Assembly: GCA_024734495.1 (NCBI GenBank)
Contig: JALMQS010000099.1
Span: forward strand, 71,570,249 to 71,634,248
Reading direction: 5' to 3'
DNA: 64,000 nucleotides
DNA from: Forficula auricularia
Lineage: Eukaryota > Arthropoda > Insecta > Dermaptera > Forficulidae
A program made the translations under genes and the position numbers. How positions within the stretch are numbered: position 1 is the first letter of the stretch; each line of letters opens with the position of its first letter. The notes beneath the pieces were generated by a model, which was not told the origin of the DNA, made no database searches, and worked only from the letters and a program-made list of their open reading frames with translations. Below are positions 19,261-30,449 of this stretch, one piece after another.

Positions 19261-20069
19261 ATAAGGCTCCCAAATATTCACTTATTTACTTCTCATGGCT
19301 TCTGTTCAAGGTCTCAAAAAATTCACCCCCAAACAGGTCCATGTGACGTCACTGGGACTATTCTGCATTTTTATCAACAAATTAATTGTAATTTCCTATT
19401 AAAGAAGATATTTTTCTTTTGTGTCCTTTATTTCTCTTCAAGTATTAATAATAATAATTTTTGTTGCTCTATTTGTTGCCATCGGAAAGGGAAGGAAGTC
19501 TCGTTTTGCCATCTTCCGGGCCTTTTTGTATCTCTATCTGCAATATAGTATATTCTCAAATCAGACAGGCATATGACGGATTGAAACAATTCCTGTCGTG
19601 AAAGCCGGGAGAATAACAGATAAGAGATAGAAGGGCGAGAAGAAAAGGTAGAGGGGAGGTAGGAAGAAGGGGTTGCAACCCTTTACGTCATAGCCAATAT
19701 TATTTCCCCCCCCAGCCAAAGTACTACTTGCTAACTTCCTACCCCTCCCAATGGAAAGAAATTTCGCATTGTTCTTTCGAGTTGACAACTTGGCTCTATT
19801 CACTGTTCGTTTAAACCTTTTGTTCATAACCTGTTGTTGTTGTTGTTTTTTCTTTTTTTTTTAATAAGATACAAACACGTTTTGATTAGCATCTGAAGAG
19901 AAAAATTATACTTTGCAAGGTTTTTTGTTAAAATATATTTACTTATTACAAACTTGACTAATTTTTTACAAATAAAAACAAAATTAATTAAGGGGGTCCT
20001 TTCGCCGCTAATGTTAAATAAAAATATTATATTATAACTATAAATTAATTTTTTATATTAGTTTAAGTC
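19261..20069. other. Unassigned sequence
   Basis: A CRE-like palindrome tgacgtca lies at about 19343, and a GTT microsatellite runs to about 19846. The 88-codon minus-strand frame at 19561-19827 has no recognised motif. Otherwise AT-rich. Confidence 0.4.
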
Positions 20070-20830
20070 TCTATCTATGCTTTGGTGAAGTTTCAATCAC
20101 ACTAATCCGTTACAAATTTTTGAAAATAAAATTTTTTAAAATGTAAACATTTTCTCAGAGTCTTATGGAAAATTAAGATATTGACATTTTCTCTTGAATT
20201 ATACTACTATTAGTTGAATAGATAAAGTTAAAAAAAACTAAAAATTAACTTATTGAAACTTTTTCACCATTGAAAAAATTTGGAATGAATACAAATGGTC
20301 CCCCCTGTGCTCTCAAACCTTGGTTTTTTTTAGAAAAATAAACTATGAATTCCTAAGATATTTTTATTATTTCTAATATAAGATTAATTAGAGACAACAA
20401 ATAGGCCATTTATTTTGATATTAAGTGAAAAAATTTAACTTTTTCTCACCATTGAAAAAATTTGTAATGAATGCAAAGGTCCTACCTGTGCTCTCAAAAC
20501 TTGATTTTTTTTAAATAAACGATGAATTCCCAAGATATTTTTTCAATTCTATTATCAGATTATTTAGAGACAACAAATGCGCCATTTATTTTGATATTAA
20601 GCGAAAAAATTTAGCTTTTACACCCAAGAAAAAATCTAGAAAGAATTCAAAGGATCCCCCTGTTGTCAAAATCCCTGATTTTTTTAGAAAAATAAACTAT
20701 GAATTCCCAAGTTATTTTTATTATTTCTAATATAAAATTAATTAGAGACAACAAATACGACATTTATTTTTATATTAAGGGAAAAAATTTAACTTTTTCA
20801 CCCTCGACAAAATCTGCAATTAAATATATA
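20070..20830 (+). repeat. 177-bp satellite-like tandem array
   Basis: The landmark gaattcc(t/c)aag recurs at 20347, 20524 and 20701, exactly 177 bp apart. Each unit also has agagacaacaaat, attttgatattaag (or a close variant) and a C-rich block followed by a T-run. At least three units plus partial ends. A separate fragment of the same satellite is at 25890-26150. Confidence 0.85.
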
Positions 20831-21190
20831 TTTATATCAATATAAATTTGAGAATTAATTTCTTTCTTGTTATCTAAAAGATATTTTTTTAAATAGTTAA
20901 ATCTTTTTTCTTATATGCAAATAAATATTTTGATAATTATTTTCTCCGTATTTCTGAAGAGATAAATCGCCTGGCCATTTGTTTTATTTATCGTCAGTTG
21001 AATGGGAACTCTAGGCCAGTACAAGTGCGATTCTTTCTATGAGGGAATATTAATTGAAGAAGTATCGGCTATCCTTGGTCCATTCAGCCTCTTAAGTGAG
21101 TAAATGTCTTTCTATTAAGACTTTTAATGATGATCTGTATAATGTGCCGATCATTGTGAAAGTAACCTAAGTACTTTATTGCTAGTTTCG
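20831..21190. other. Unassigned AT-rich spacer
   Basis: No gene or repeat recognised, apart from short homopolymer runs. Confidence 0.4.
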
Positions 21191-21298
21191 AGATATTTTT
21201 TTTTCTTTCTTCCTTTGGCCTCGGTGGACACTATTTGGCCATCATTTGTACTTAATATAGGAGTCACTCATTTAATTTATTCATTCAAAATGTTCAAT

Positions 21299-22171
21299 TT
21301 ATATAAATAATTTAAGTGAAATTATGAATTTTACTATTTCTTTAGTCATTTCATTTTCATTGAATAAGTGATATAAAATGGTTTCTACGCTCATTGGAAA
21401 TGAAATACATCGTGAAATCTCAGAATAAAATTTATCAATTTTATGCTTTGTGTTTATACAATTTAGTACCAGGTGGTTAATATCGCCGATTTCGCCACAG
21501 TTACATAAAGGATTGTCCTTTATTTTCATTTGGAATAGGTGTTTAGGAGTTGTTGTATGTCCCAATCTTAATCGTATTAGGAGAGATATAATTTTTCTAT
21601 TGAGTGTTATATCATTATACCACGGTTTTTTGGGTATTGTTGGCATAATTTTGTATAAATGTGAGCCTTTGATTTTGCTCGATTCTCTCCATTCTTGTTG
21701 AAATGTTGACAATATGTTTCCTTTAATTCTAGAAACAACATCTGGTTTGGGGATTTCTATTTCGAATATTTCTCCTATTTGTATCGCATCCTTTGCTAGT
21801 TTATCAACTGTTTCATTTCCCTTGATTCCCACATGACTTGGAATCCATAAAAATCTTATATCCTTTTTAGTTTCTATTAGTTTGTTTATTATTTGATATA
21901 TTAAATAATTCTCTGATTTTTTTCCAAAATTTTCCATATCTAAAAGTACACTTTTTGAATCGGAAATAATCAGGAATTTTTCATTGTTTTTACAAGAATT
22001 GATATAATCCAAAGTCTTGAGAATAGCCATCGCTTCGACTGTAAATATAGATACATCTTTCCTCAATTTAAACTGTTTGTAAAAACCTGTGTTTTCGTGA
22101 TAAAATGCACCCCCTGTGTGGGATTCGAGTTCTTTCTTTGATCCATCCGTATAAATATATTCAAAATCTTG
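21299..22171 (-). pseudogene. LINE RNase H domain plus Cys/His C-terminus
   Basis: This frame is open from just after a TAG stop at 22172-22174. It contains all four expected RNase H acidic residues: YTDGSK (D), FTVEAMAIL (E), LIISDSKSV (D) and SHVGIKGNETVDKLAK (D). RNase H removes the RNA strand during target-primed reverse transcription. The tail has CNCGEIGDINHLVLNC, a zinc-binding-like C-x-C-x7-H-x4-C pattern common at the end of such ORFs. The protein ends at a normal stop. Upstream frames are broken, so the piece is a pseudogene although the domain itself looks well preserved. The in-frame ATG at 22066 lies inside the domain and is not a real start. Confidence 0.85.
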
Positions 22172-22255
22172 CTAGTTCTCTCTTAGTATACTACAAAGTT
22201 CTATTTTTATAAAATTATTATTATTATTCCAGTCCTTGATCTTAATATTAGGTTC

Positions 22256-22750
22256 CTATAAAATTAACCTGTATGGAAAGTTATATATTAGTGGCTTATT
22301 ACTTTTATAAATAGGTAGGTTATTATCAGTTATATTCTCAAAATTTTTAACAATAAATAATTGATTATATAAAATGCTATTGTGCATTTTGTTTTGAAGG
22401 TCAATTATAGAAACTAAAGCCGGATTATCTTTAGTACATATTTTAGTGATTAGGTATTTTCTCGCTAGCTTAGTTCTTCTAAGGTTAAGTGACATTTCTC
22501 CAGCTTCTGCTAATAGTGCATTTATAGGAGATGTTTTCATAGCTCCGAGACTGATTCTAAGAGCTTTATATTGCAAGATATCAAGTTTTTTTTAATAGAT
22601 ATTTCCCTGCATTAGCAAAAATTGGACTTCTATAGTCCATTATTGATCTAATCATTGATCTGTAAATTAAAATACAATTTGAAGGGTGAGTACACCACCA
22701 AACTTTTGCAATACTTCTTAGAATACTGATTTTAGATATTTAAAGTTACC
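22256..22750 (-). pseudogene. LINE reverse-transcriptase C-terminal linker, frameshifted
   Basis: 22256-22576 encodes the segment after the RT thumb (YKALRISLGAMKTSPINALL, then LARKYLITK), characteristic of the linker between RT and RNase H. Further upstream another frame reads VWWCTHPSN and IRSIMDYRSPIFANAGK, a typical RT-thumb block. Stops and at least two frameshifts separate the pieces. RT motifs A-C are absent because of 5' truncation. Confidence 0.75.
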
Positions 22751-22979
22751 CAAATTATATATTCTATCTAATACAAGATTTGCATTTTGAATTTCGATAT
22801 AAAAAACAAATATTTAATTAGAATCACCGACTCATTATACAAAATTAAAATACACTACTCAGTTAATTCATGAGGATTTCTCTGAAACTATTTGAACTAA
22901 ATAGGTAGTTGAAATTTGCATGAATGATAATTTTAATTCGATGTTGTTCGATTTTTAAAATTTTTTAATTTTACAATGG

Positions 22980-24630
22980 TAAAAAAAAAACAAAATAACA
23001 AACTCACCACTCTCTTTATGGAGAAAAATTGTGACTTCTTTCGGAATTTATAAACGAAATTATTTTTCTTCTATCTTAAATGATGTAAATTTTCTTAGTA
23101 AATGATATTTTATTTTTCTAACAAAATCGATCAAGATGTATGTAAATATGAGGAGACCATTAAGGTGCATTTCATCTTATCAAGGGTGGATTCTTCATTC
23201 ATTAACAAAATTATATTTCATATTCTCTCTTTAAATGAAATGAAATTTTCTTTCTCTATTAAAATAGATCAAAGTATATATTAGGGGCGACCATTGGATG
23301 CATTTTTTCCCTTTTATAGCCGAAAACTTGTTCTTGTTTCGGGATTTATTAGCGAAATTATAATTTTTTTCTCTAATAAATCAGGCTATTAAAAAAATCA
23401 AAACTTTTTTAGATTTGGAAATTTTATTTCTTTATCATACCATTGGGTAGATTTCATTCTCTCAAAGGTAAAAAATTTACACCTTTTTTTTCAGTATTCA
23501 TTAACTAAATTATATTTTACATTCTCTCTATAAATCAGACTTTTTTTAATAATGTAAAATTTCTTATGAAATCTGTATATAAGTAGGGACCATTTCACCT
23601 CCCTTTGAATAAATGTTTTTCACATTTTTAGGGATATTTTAATGAAATTATAATTTTTTTCTCTCGAAAAATTATGCTATACGTATAGGTAATGTAAATT
23701 TTTCTTAGAAAATGAAATTTTATTTCTTTATGAAAATCTTCAAGGGGAAATCATAGGATGCATTAGCCCTGTCAAAGCTGGAAATTTTATACTTATTTCG
23801 AGATTTATTAGCGAAATTAAATTTTTTTATTCTCTTCATAAAACATGCGTTTAAAATAATGTAAAATTATTTAGGAATAAGGGAAATTTTATTTCTCAAT
23901 TGAAGTCTCTCAACGTGTAAGTAATATCAGGGCTGCTTTACACTTTTTGCTGTATTTATAAACGAAATTATATTTTTCCTTCTCTTTATAGAGAAGGCTA
24001 TTAAAATAATGTAAAATTTCTAAAGAAATGAAATTTTATTTCTCCATCGAATTCTATCAATAAGTATATGGTATACCTATATAAAGAGGGACCATTTAGT
24101 CCATGTTCCCTATCCTATAGTCGAAAATTTGGACTTGTTTCGGAAACTATTAACGAAATTATAATTTTTCTTCTCTCTATAATCAGACTATTATAATAAT
24201 CAAAAATTTCTTAGGTTATGTAATTTGTTTTTTTTATGGAAATCGATCTATCTATATTTATATAAAGGGGGCCATTGAGAACATTTCACCCTATGTAGGG
24301 TGGATAATTTTTACTTTTTCGTTATTTATTAACAAAATTAAAACCTCTGTTCATTCTATAAATACGGCTTTTAAAATATTGTAAAATTTCTTAATAATTA
24401 TGTAGGTATATTAGTGAGGCTTTATTTTAACACCTTTAGAGAAATATTTTTAGTTTTTTTCGGGATTTATTAATGAAATTATAATTTTTTTTCCCTTTCG
24501 ATAAATAAAGCTATTAAAATAATGGTAAACAATTTTAGGAAATGAAATTAATTTTCTTTATTGAAATCTTCAAGGTGTATTATACGGGGCGGGCATAGGG
24601 GCAATTCACCATCTCAAGGGTGGAAATATA
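22980..24630 (+). repeat. Degenerate ~150-bp tandem array, about ten units
   Basis: The landmark gggatttattaacgaaattat (in variants) followed by a T-rich ttctct stretch occurs near 23055, 23207, 23353, 23505, 23643, 23812, 23963, 24154, 24333 and 24474, with spacings of 138-191 bp and a mean near 158. Units also share aatgaaattttatttct and a gggaccat or gaccatt element. The short reading frame at 23102-23284 is internal to the array and not a gene. Confidence 0.75.
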
Positions 24631-24916
24631 CACTTTAATTCAAAAACAGATTAAGGTATCAATATTATATTTAGCTATTTATTTTGAGATTAAGTTATAA
24701 TTAAGTTTTGGTTGAAAGACCTATGATTTGAGAAGAAATAAAAATTTGAACTCTAGGTCCAAATTGGACCAAATTTTATACAAGTTACTATTTAGGACCC
24801 TGTGATATATTGGATAAAAAAATCAATTTAAATTTCTTGTTTCATTTTAATATTGGAGAGGAATTAAGTCATGGGATGGTCACATTGAATATTTTTTTTT
24901 TTTTAATGATATTTCA

Positions 24917-24969
24917 TCATCATCATTGAGTATTACAGTCCTAAGACTGGTTTGATGCAACAATCTGTC
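24917..24969 (-). mobile_element. 53-bp SINE/LINE tail insertion with 12-bp TSD
   Basis: Minus strand: caaaccagtcttaggactgt, then GAT repeats, a 3' end shared by several insect retroposons. The duplication aatgatatttca flanks it at 24905-24916 and 24970-24981, showing an extremely 5'-truncated retrotransposition event. Confidence 0.8.
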
Positions 24970-25313
24970 AATGATATTTCACTGGAATGAAAAAGAAGAA
25001 TTTAATGAACAAAATCTTTTAATCTAATTTTCGATTTTTTTCTACATCAAGTTAATTATAACTTGATTAATATAAAAATATCGTTTTAATCAATCTTTTG
25101 AATTTTTTATTTTATTTATTTTTTATTCCTAAATGAATTTAATTTGATCATTTTATCAGCCAATCCTCGCTTGGATAATTGGAAGAATCGAATCAATTCA
25201 GTCTGTTTCCTGCTTAAGCCTGCCTAAATATTAAATAAAGTAAAAATAAAAACGACATTAAAAAATATTCAATATTTTTAACATGGAATTTCATTCACAG
25301 ACCTTTCAAAACA

Positions 25314-25346
25314 CTGAAGAAGGAGGAAATAAATATCCGAAACGTC
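25314..25346 (+). ncRNA. Hammerhead-like motif, core intact
   Basis: CTGAAGA, an extra A, a short GGA/TCC stem, then GAAACGTC. The flanks pair as helix I with about seven base pairs (tttcaaaaca / ggatttgaat, two or three mismatches). The downstream sequence (aaatatagttaaaatt ... cctcatcaaaatcc) matches the element near 8.9-9.6 kb. Confidence 0.5.
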
Positions 25347-25889
25347 GGATTTGAATTAGAAAATATAGTTAAAATTATTTCTCTTTTTGGAACCTTCGAT
25401 TGCCTCATCAAAATCCAGGCAATTCACTTGCAGTGCGTTCACCAAAAACTACTTCATTTGTATATTATATATAGAATTCTTTAATAGTATATTATATATA
25501 GAATTCTTTAATATGTGTTATTTTGAAAAAAAATAATAAATTGGGGAAAAATAGAAATATTTTCCAATACTTGGTAAACTCACCTCGAATTTCGAAGATT
25601 GTCAAGGGAGGGGTGAGTTAGCGCCAGCCTACTAAAAAGTTATTTCTTAACATTATTATTAGATTTAAATGACTATTAATTAAATTAAATAAAGACAATT
25701 CGTCTATAAAACAATGACAAAACGTTTATTAGAAATCTAAATTTTTCGAATGGAATGGTCCGTTCATCATTGGAAATTTAGAAAAATATTTAAGTACTCT
25801 TAAAAAGAAAATATGAAGCTAAAATCAAATAAATGAATAATATTTTCGTTTTAAAGTAATATAGCTACTTTTTCAAATTTGCATTGATT
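25347..25889. other. Unassigned AT-rich sequence with a short tandem duplication
   Basis: tatattatatatagaattct is duplicated in tandem at about 25462-25515. The start of the interval is the tail of the hammerhead-carrying element. No gene. Confidence 0.5.
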
Positions 25890-26150
25890 AAGAGAGAATT
25901 CTAATATAAGATTATTTAGAAACAAGAAATAGGCTATTTATTTTGATATTAAGCGAAAAAATTAAAAATTTTCACACTCGAAAAAATCTGTGATGAATAC
26001 AAAGGGACCCCCTGTGGTTTAAAACCTTGATTTATTTAGGAAAATAAACTATTAATTCCAAAGGTATTTTTATTAATTCTAGTATAAAATTATTTAGAGA
26101 CAACGAATACGATATTTATTTTTATATTAAGCAAAAAAATGTTTTCTCTC
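25890..26150 (+). repeat. Isolated 1.4 units of the 177-bp satellite
   Basis: Shares agagacaac-aat-, atttttatattaagc and the C-rich block with the array at 20070-20830. Confidence 0.7.
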
Positions 26151-26274
26151 ATTCATCAATTTCTTAATATGAATGAACATCAATAAACAACTTTTCTCTA
26201 GGTTTTTGAAACTTGGCCGATTTGGACCAAATTTTTTCACAATTATTAAAATATCATAAATGATTATAACTTTG

Positions 26275-26880
26275 ATTTTTACTTTATCCAATGCGAAGCA
26301 TGGGAGAAAGTATTGGAATCGCTCTCGCGGCAAGCGCGACTTCAAAGGGTCCTCAGGTAAAGACTACGGAACCCATGGACTCAATTAAGGTCACAAATTG
26401 AAGTATTCAATGAGATTGAATTTTAGCACGTGACGGTTTTGCCAAAAATTACCTGAGATCTCGCCGAGAGGCCAAAAAGTGCCATTTTTTTGGAAGTGCG
26501 TGCGGATGGATGGATGGATGTGTGTGTGTTATCGTTTTTTTCGTCCACGAATTTTTCCACACCGTTGTACCGAATGAATTGAAATTGAAAACCTACCAGT
26601 ATTTTAACAAAATGAAGCGCTGATTAGTTTTTGGTACATATCGGTCCACAAACATTAGTACTTTATTTCAGTACTTTTTAGTTTTTTCTAAATATCTTGA
26701 AAATGACTTAACCAATTTTGATGAAATTTAATATCCTAATTAAGTACCTTGGGACCCACAAAAAAGGTTAAATAAAGTTTTTAGTAAAATTATATTTTAA
26801 AGTACTTTACTCTAGAACATATTAATATTTCAAATGAATTAGGATAAAGTTTAGCAACGATCCGTTGCAGTTTATTTTTT
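26275..26880 (+). repeat. ~600-bp interspersed repeat, copy 2
   Basis: Near-identical partner of 5867-6465. A 72-codon minus-strand frame at 26127-26345 straddles its left edge and is not a gene. Confidence 0.75.
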
Positions 26881-27739
26881 TTAAATTTAATTTTAATATT
26901 GGACAAAGATAGGCCTATGGTAAATTCATGAAATTGCCACATCATATTTGAATCATTAAATTGAAAATCCAAACTAACATTATTCAAATTTACATTTTTA
27001 TTTATTTTATTTATTTATTTTTTTTTTAATATTTTTAATTTCTACTCTAGTCTAATTCACATTAAAAAATTCTAGTTTTACAAAAATCTTTTTTTTTAAA
27101 AGAAAGAAAAAATATTCTTTAAAAAAAGAAAGAATTTTCTACCTGCCCAATTTCTACTAGTTACGTACCTTCCTCTACTAGATATAAAAAAAAACTGGTT
27201 GCTCGTTAGAGATAGCAAGCACCAGCCAAAGGATTTCGATTTTCAAGCTTCGTTAGCCTACCATTTTTTTGCATATATATAATGTTTGCAAATACAAAAA
27301 AAAGAGCAAGATGTTGACTTTTTGTCCTTTCTCATTCCATTCGTCTTCTTTTTATACGACGAGTATATATTTCTTTTTTATCAGTGAAGCAAAGACTAGT
27401 TATATAAGATTATATTTTATTTGCGTCGCCCCTTTGATATTTTTGATTATAATTAATTAGTATAATTTAATTATATATGCTAATGCCATCTTTTAGAAGA
27501 AATTGGGACTGTAGTTTGTTTGTTTTTTGAATAATTAATTAATTGGCATTTAGAGGGATTTACTTTTAGGGTGAATTTCTAAATAGAGAGGATCGCTAAT
27601 CACTGAGGGTCGCCCATATAAGTGAGTTCAGTTCCTTTCTTGTTTGTACTTTCTCTAATCCTGTGAAGTTCAATCCTTCAAGATTCTTCGACTTTAATCC
27701 AAACTAAACAGCTGAAAATATTGATAATGCCAACTTTTA
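26881..27739. other. Unassigned AT-rich DNA
   Basis: Long A/T runs around 27000-27130. The frame at 27269-27460 is hydrophobic, T-rich and unsupported. No repeat or gene recognised. Confidence 0.4.
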
Positions 27740-28020
27740 TAAAACAACAAATTTCTTAAAGAGAAATCAATGAGGTTTTTTTCTGCTTGATGCAAATCAA
27801 CATCTACATTTATTAAAGTGTAAGTTTTTGTGCCGAGAGTAGCAGAATTTTTATATATTGAAGGAGACAATAAATTAATTCCTGTGAATCAATTGTAATA
27901 GACTGATGAAGAGGGCAAAGCGCTCGAAACTATAGTCTCGTTATAAATAAATAAAATTTATAATTCCAGCAGAAGACACATTCTTTTATTGTCTCCTTCA
28001 ATCTACATTTATATTTATAT
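27740..28020. mobile_element. Hammerhead-carrying foldback
   Basis: Contains gccgagagtagcagaatttt and ttgaaggagacaataaa near 27835-27875, and the inverted counterpart tttattgtctccttcaa near 27983-28003, with a hammerhead-like motif between. The same sequence set recurs at 38705-38880, 39255-39315 and 56200-56455. Confidence 0.6.
27903..27937 (+). ncRNA. Hammerhead-like motif with TATA helix-III loop
   Basis: CTGATGA, an extra A, stem GAGGGC/GCGCTC (one mismatch), GAAAC, TATA, GTC. Unlike most copies, helix III has a loop (AC-TATA-GT) and is also an 8-nt palindrome. Helix I can form with an asymmetric internal loop (ttgtaat / gttataa). The core is intact. Confidence 0.6.
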
Positions 28021-28710
28021 TTTTTAACCGACTTAAAAAAAGGAGGAGGTTCTCAATTCGACAGAATCTTTTTTTTTGTGTCTATGTTTCCTGATATATT
28101 CCCCAATTGTGAACCGATTTTCATAATTTTCTTTGCATTGAGTTCAGTCTAGTTTCCGATTGGTCCCGTTTTTTTTCATTGGTATTGGACCTTTATTGTT
28201 ATGTTTGTTCAGGCATAACTTCTTTGTTTATGAACCGATTTTAATTATTCATTTTGCGTTTGGATCAGTATAGCTCCAAGATAGTCAAGATACCTAACTA
28301 TTTATTTATTTATTTTATGTATGTTCAGAGAGAACTTATGGCCAGGTAGACCGAATTCGATAATTCTTTTTTTATTGGAAAGGGGGTACCTTAGGGATGG
28401 TGCCATATTAATTTGGTCAAGTTCTGATGATATGATCAACGACAAAATAACGTAAATCTCCAATACTTATGAGCAAATAATTGAAATTATAATAAATATA
28501 ATCTTTTATAAAAAAATCTGAAAACATTCATTTAAAACCCGCAAATGTTTCAAGAGAATTTATATTATTTATGAATTAAATTTTATTATCATTTTCTGAT
28601 TCATTCGCCCGACGCTTTCTTTTACGAGATGCATGCCAGGTATTATCTTAAGTCACTATTAATAACATCACTAAAAAGAGAAAAAATAAATATAATTTTT
28701 ATAAAAAAAC
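28021..28710 (+). repeat. CCGACTTC-family long repeat, plus-strand copy
   Basis: Starts tttttaaccgactt, then aggaggaggttctcaattcg, contains tttggatcagtatagctcca and ttgatgatatgatc-type blocks, and runs through gacgctttcttttacgagat into the foldback at 28711. Non-coding. Confidence 0.7.
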
Positions 28711-29093
28711 ATAAAACCGACTTCAAAAAAATTAAATGCAACAAATAAAATAATAAGAACTCAAAAATCAAATAAAATCCACTAAAAGGTATAAAATAAT
28801 TATCTAATTTAGTTATAACTAAACGAAGAAATATTAACACTTTTTGAAGTCGGTGCCAAACGAACTATATAAGTGAGCGTACACGCAAAACGTACTAAGT
28901 AAGATCCGCTGTTTTCGATTCATAAAATGTATATGTTTGGCACCGACTTCAAAAAGTGATTTCATGTTATTATTTCGTCGTTTAGTTGTAACTAAATAAG
29001 ATAATTATTTTATACCTTTTAGTGGATTTTTTATTTTTAAGTTATTATTATTTTATTTGTTGCATTTAAGTTTTTTGAAGTCGGTTTTATTTT
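28711..29093. mobile_element. Foldback MITE of the CCGACTTC family, copy 2
   Basis: Same architecture as 7791-8136 with longer terminal arms; the centre contains acgtactaagtaagatccg. Confidence 0.8.
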
Positions 29094-29179
29094 TTTTTTT
29101 TATAAAAATTATTTTTTAATTAAAACACATTCTCATTTTCCATTAAAATACATTCATAATTCACAATTAAAATTAAATT

Positions 29180-29300
29180 CGCCAATTCATTTATCTCTAT
29201 GACTTCTAGAGACTGGAACTCTCTTTCCCCGACCTTCTTTCCAGCCGTAAATCTTTCAAGACCAGCATCCACAGATACCTTCGACTCCTACCCAATCCTT
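29180..29300 (+). pseudogene. CR1/Jockey-group LINE ORF2 C-terminal fragment
   Basis: Encodes SMTSRDWNSLSPTFFPA-like sequence, matching the end of the LINE ORF at 37.2-38.4 kb (PMTSRNWNSLPASIFPS). It is joined directly to a mariner fragment at about 29300. Confidence 0.7.
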
Positions 29301-29309
29301 AAACCTCTC

Positions 29310-29826
29310 CTTATCTTCACGATACAAGGGTCCACCACGGACTACAGAGGTTGTACCTTCGTCGTGGATAATGTGATAGGCAGAACCGTGACTAATGTTT
29401 AAAGAAGATGCTACCTTATCTATGGTAACTCGTCTGCTGTTATCATCTCTTGAACTTGCTGAATGTTGTCGTCAGTGGTTGAAGTTGACGGTCGCCCAGC
29501 TCCCTCTTTTTGTATTACGCTCGTTCGGCAACTTTTAAACATTTCGATCCATAAAAAAACTCTTTTACGAGATAAAGCACTTTCCCCGTACTGTGACAGA
29601 AGTCTCCGGTGAATTTCAGTACCTTTCACACCCTCTGACCACAAAAATCTGACCACTCCTCATTCTTATGCTGTTGTAGCTAGACGACAACTGACGCGAT
29701 CGTGATTAAATTCCGCACACGTGACCACAGACGCGCTAACTCAACGCACGTGTATGTGGCCGCCTCCTATCTTAGTTTTAAAAAGTTGTAGAACGAAAAT
29801 TGTAGGTAATTTTTGACTTATCCTCG
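29310..29826 (-). pseudogene. Mariner transposon 5' half with transposase N-terminus
   Basis: 29420-29656 on the minus strand encodes the N-terminal helix-turn-helix region of a mariner-like transposase (FLWSEGVKGTEIHRRLLSQY, then RKRVFLWIEMFK, GRPSTSTTDDN). A frameshift follows, after which RVTIDKVASSLNISHGSAY, the second DNA-binding helix-turn-helix, continues to about 29325. The catalytic domain is missing; the element is cut where the LINE fragment begins. The minus-strand 5' terminus (cgaggataagtcaaaaatta) lies at 29826, next to TA at 29827-29828. This lineage resembles the SETMAR/GVQW3-type mariner transposases (family knowledge). Confidence 0.8.
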
Positions 29827-29828
29827 TA

Positions 29829-30449
29829 TATGTTTATTTGCATTAATATAACTATAATATTGAGAATTTACAAAAGTAAAAAATAAAAAATAAATTCGTT
29901 TATTTGTAGGCCTATTTCTTACACAGAGTTTATTTAGAATCAGTATATTTCTCAATTGATGAACTAGCTTACATACAAACACAAATGTAATGACTCCCTA
30001 AACATATAGTGGTAACAGTTTCTCGACAATCTAAACTGTTTCCGCCATGCTTTTTTGACAAAATATTTAAAAGCCTGATCAAACATTTGAAACTATATAC
30101 TCTCAAGGAAATAAGTTATACATATTTGTATTTGGAATATATAGCTATGTATATATTTATTTGTAACAACTAAAGGCCACCCTTTTTGATTTCCTTTTTT
30201 CAACCACTCTGCTACTCTTGCAGGAAGAAAACCTTTTCTATGTTTATCTGAGCTTAAATAAGCAAGTTCCACTTAAATTCTTAACTTTCTATTTATAAAT
30301 AAAATACCAAAGCTTTAATGTTTGATACATTTTGTGTGTCTTTCAATTCACTTTCTAGCCCTTCAATCTATAAGCTCAAAACCAGATATTTATTTAAATC
30401 CTTCTAAATAACTAAAATGTTTCAAACGAGACAATTTAAACTTAGTGGA
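29829..30449. other. Unassigned AT-rich sequence
   Basis: No gene or repeat recognised. Confidence 0.4.

Larger units (their letters stand above)
21195..22760 (-). mobile_element. 5'-truncated non-LTR retrotransposon with RNase H
   Basis: Minus-strand remnant of a LINE. From 5' to 3' it has the end of the reverse-transcriptase ORF (about 22750-22256, in two frames), an RNase H domain and a cysteine/histidine tail (22171-21299), a short 3' UTR, and an A-rich end near 21195-21210. LINEs with a C-terminal RNase H belong to the I/LOA/R1/Jockey-related groups. It lies between two satellite-like arrays. Confidence 0.8.

Noticed and set aside
20070..24630. CRISPR-like array
   Set aside because: Period of 150-177 bp, degenerate units without unique spacers, eukaryotic context; satellite-type repeat.
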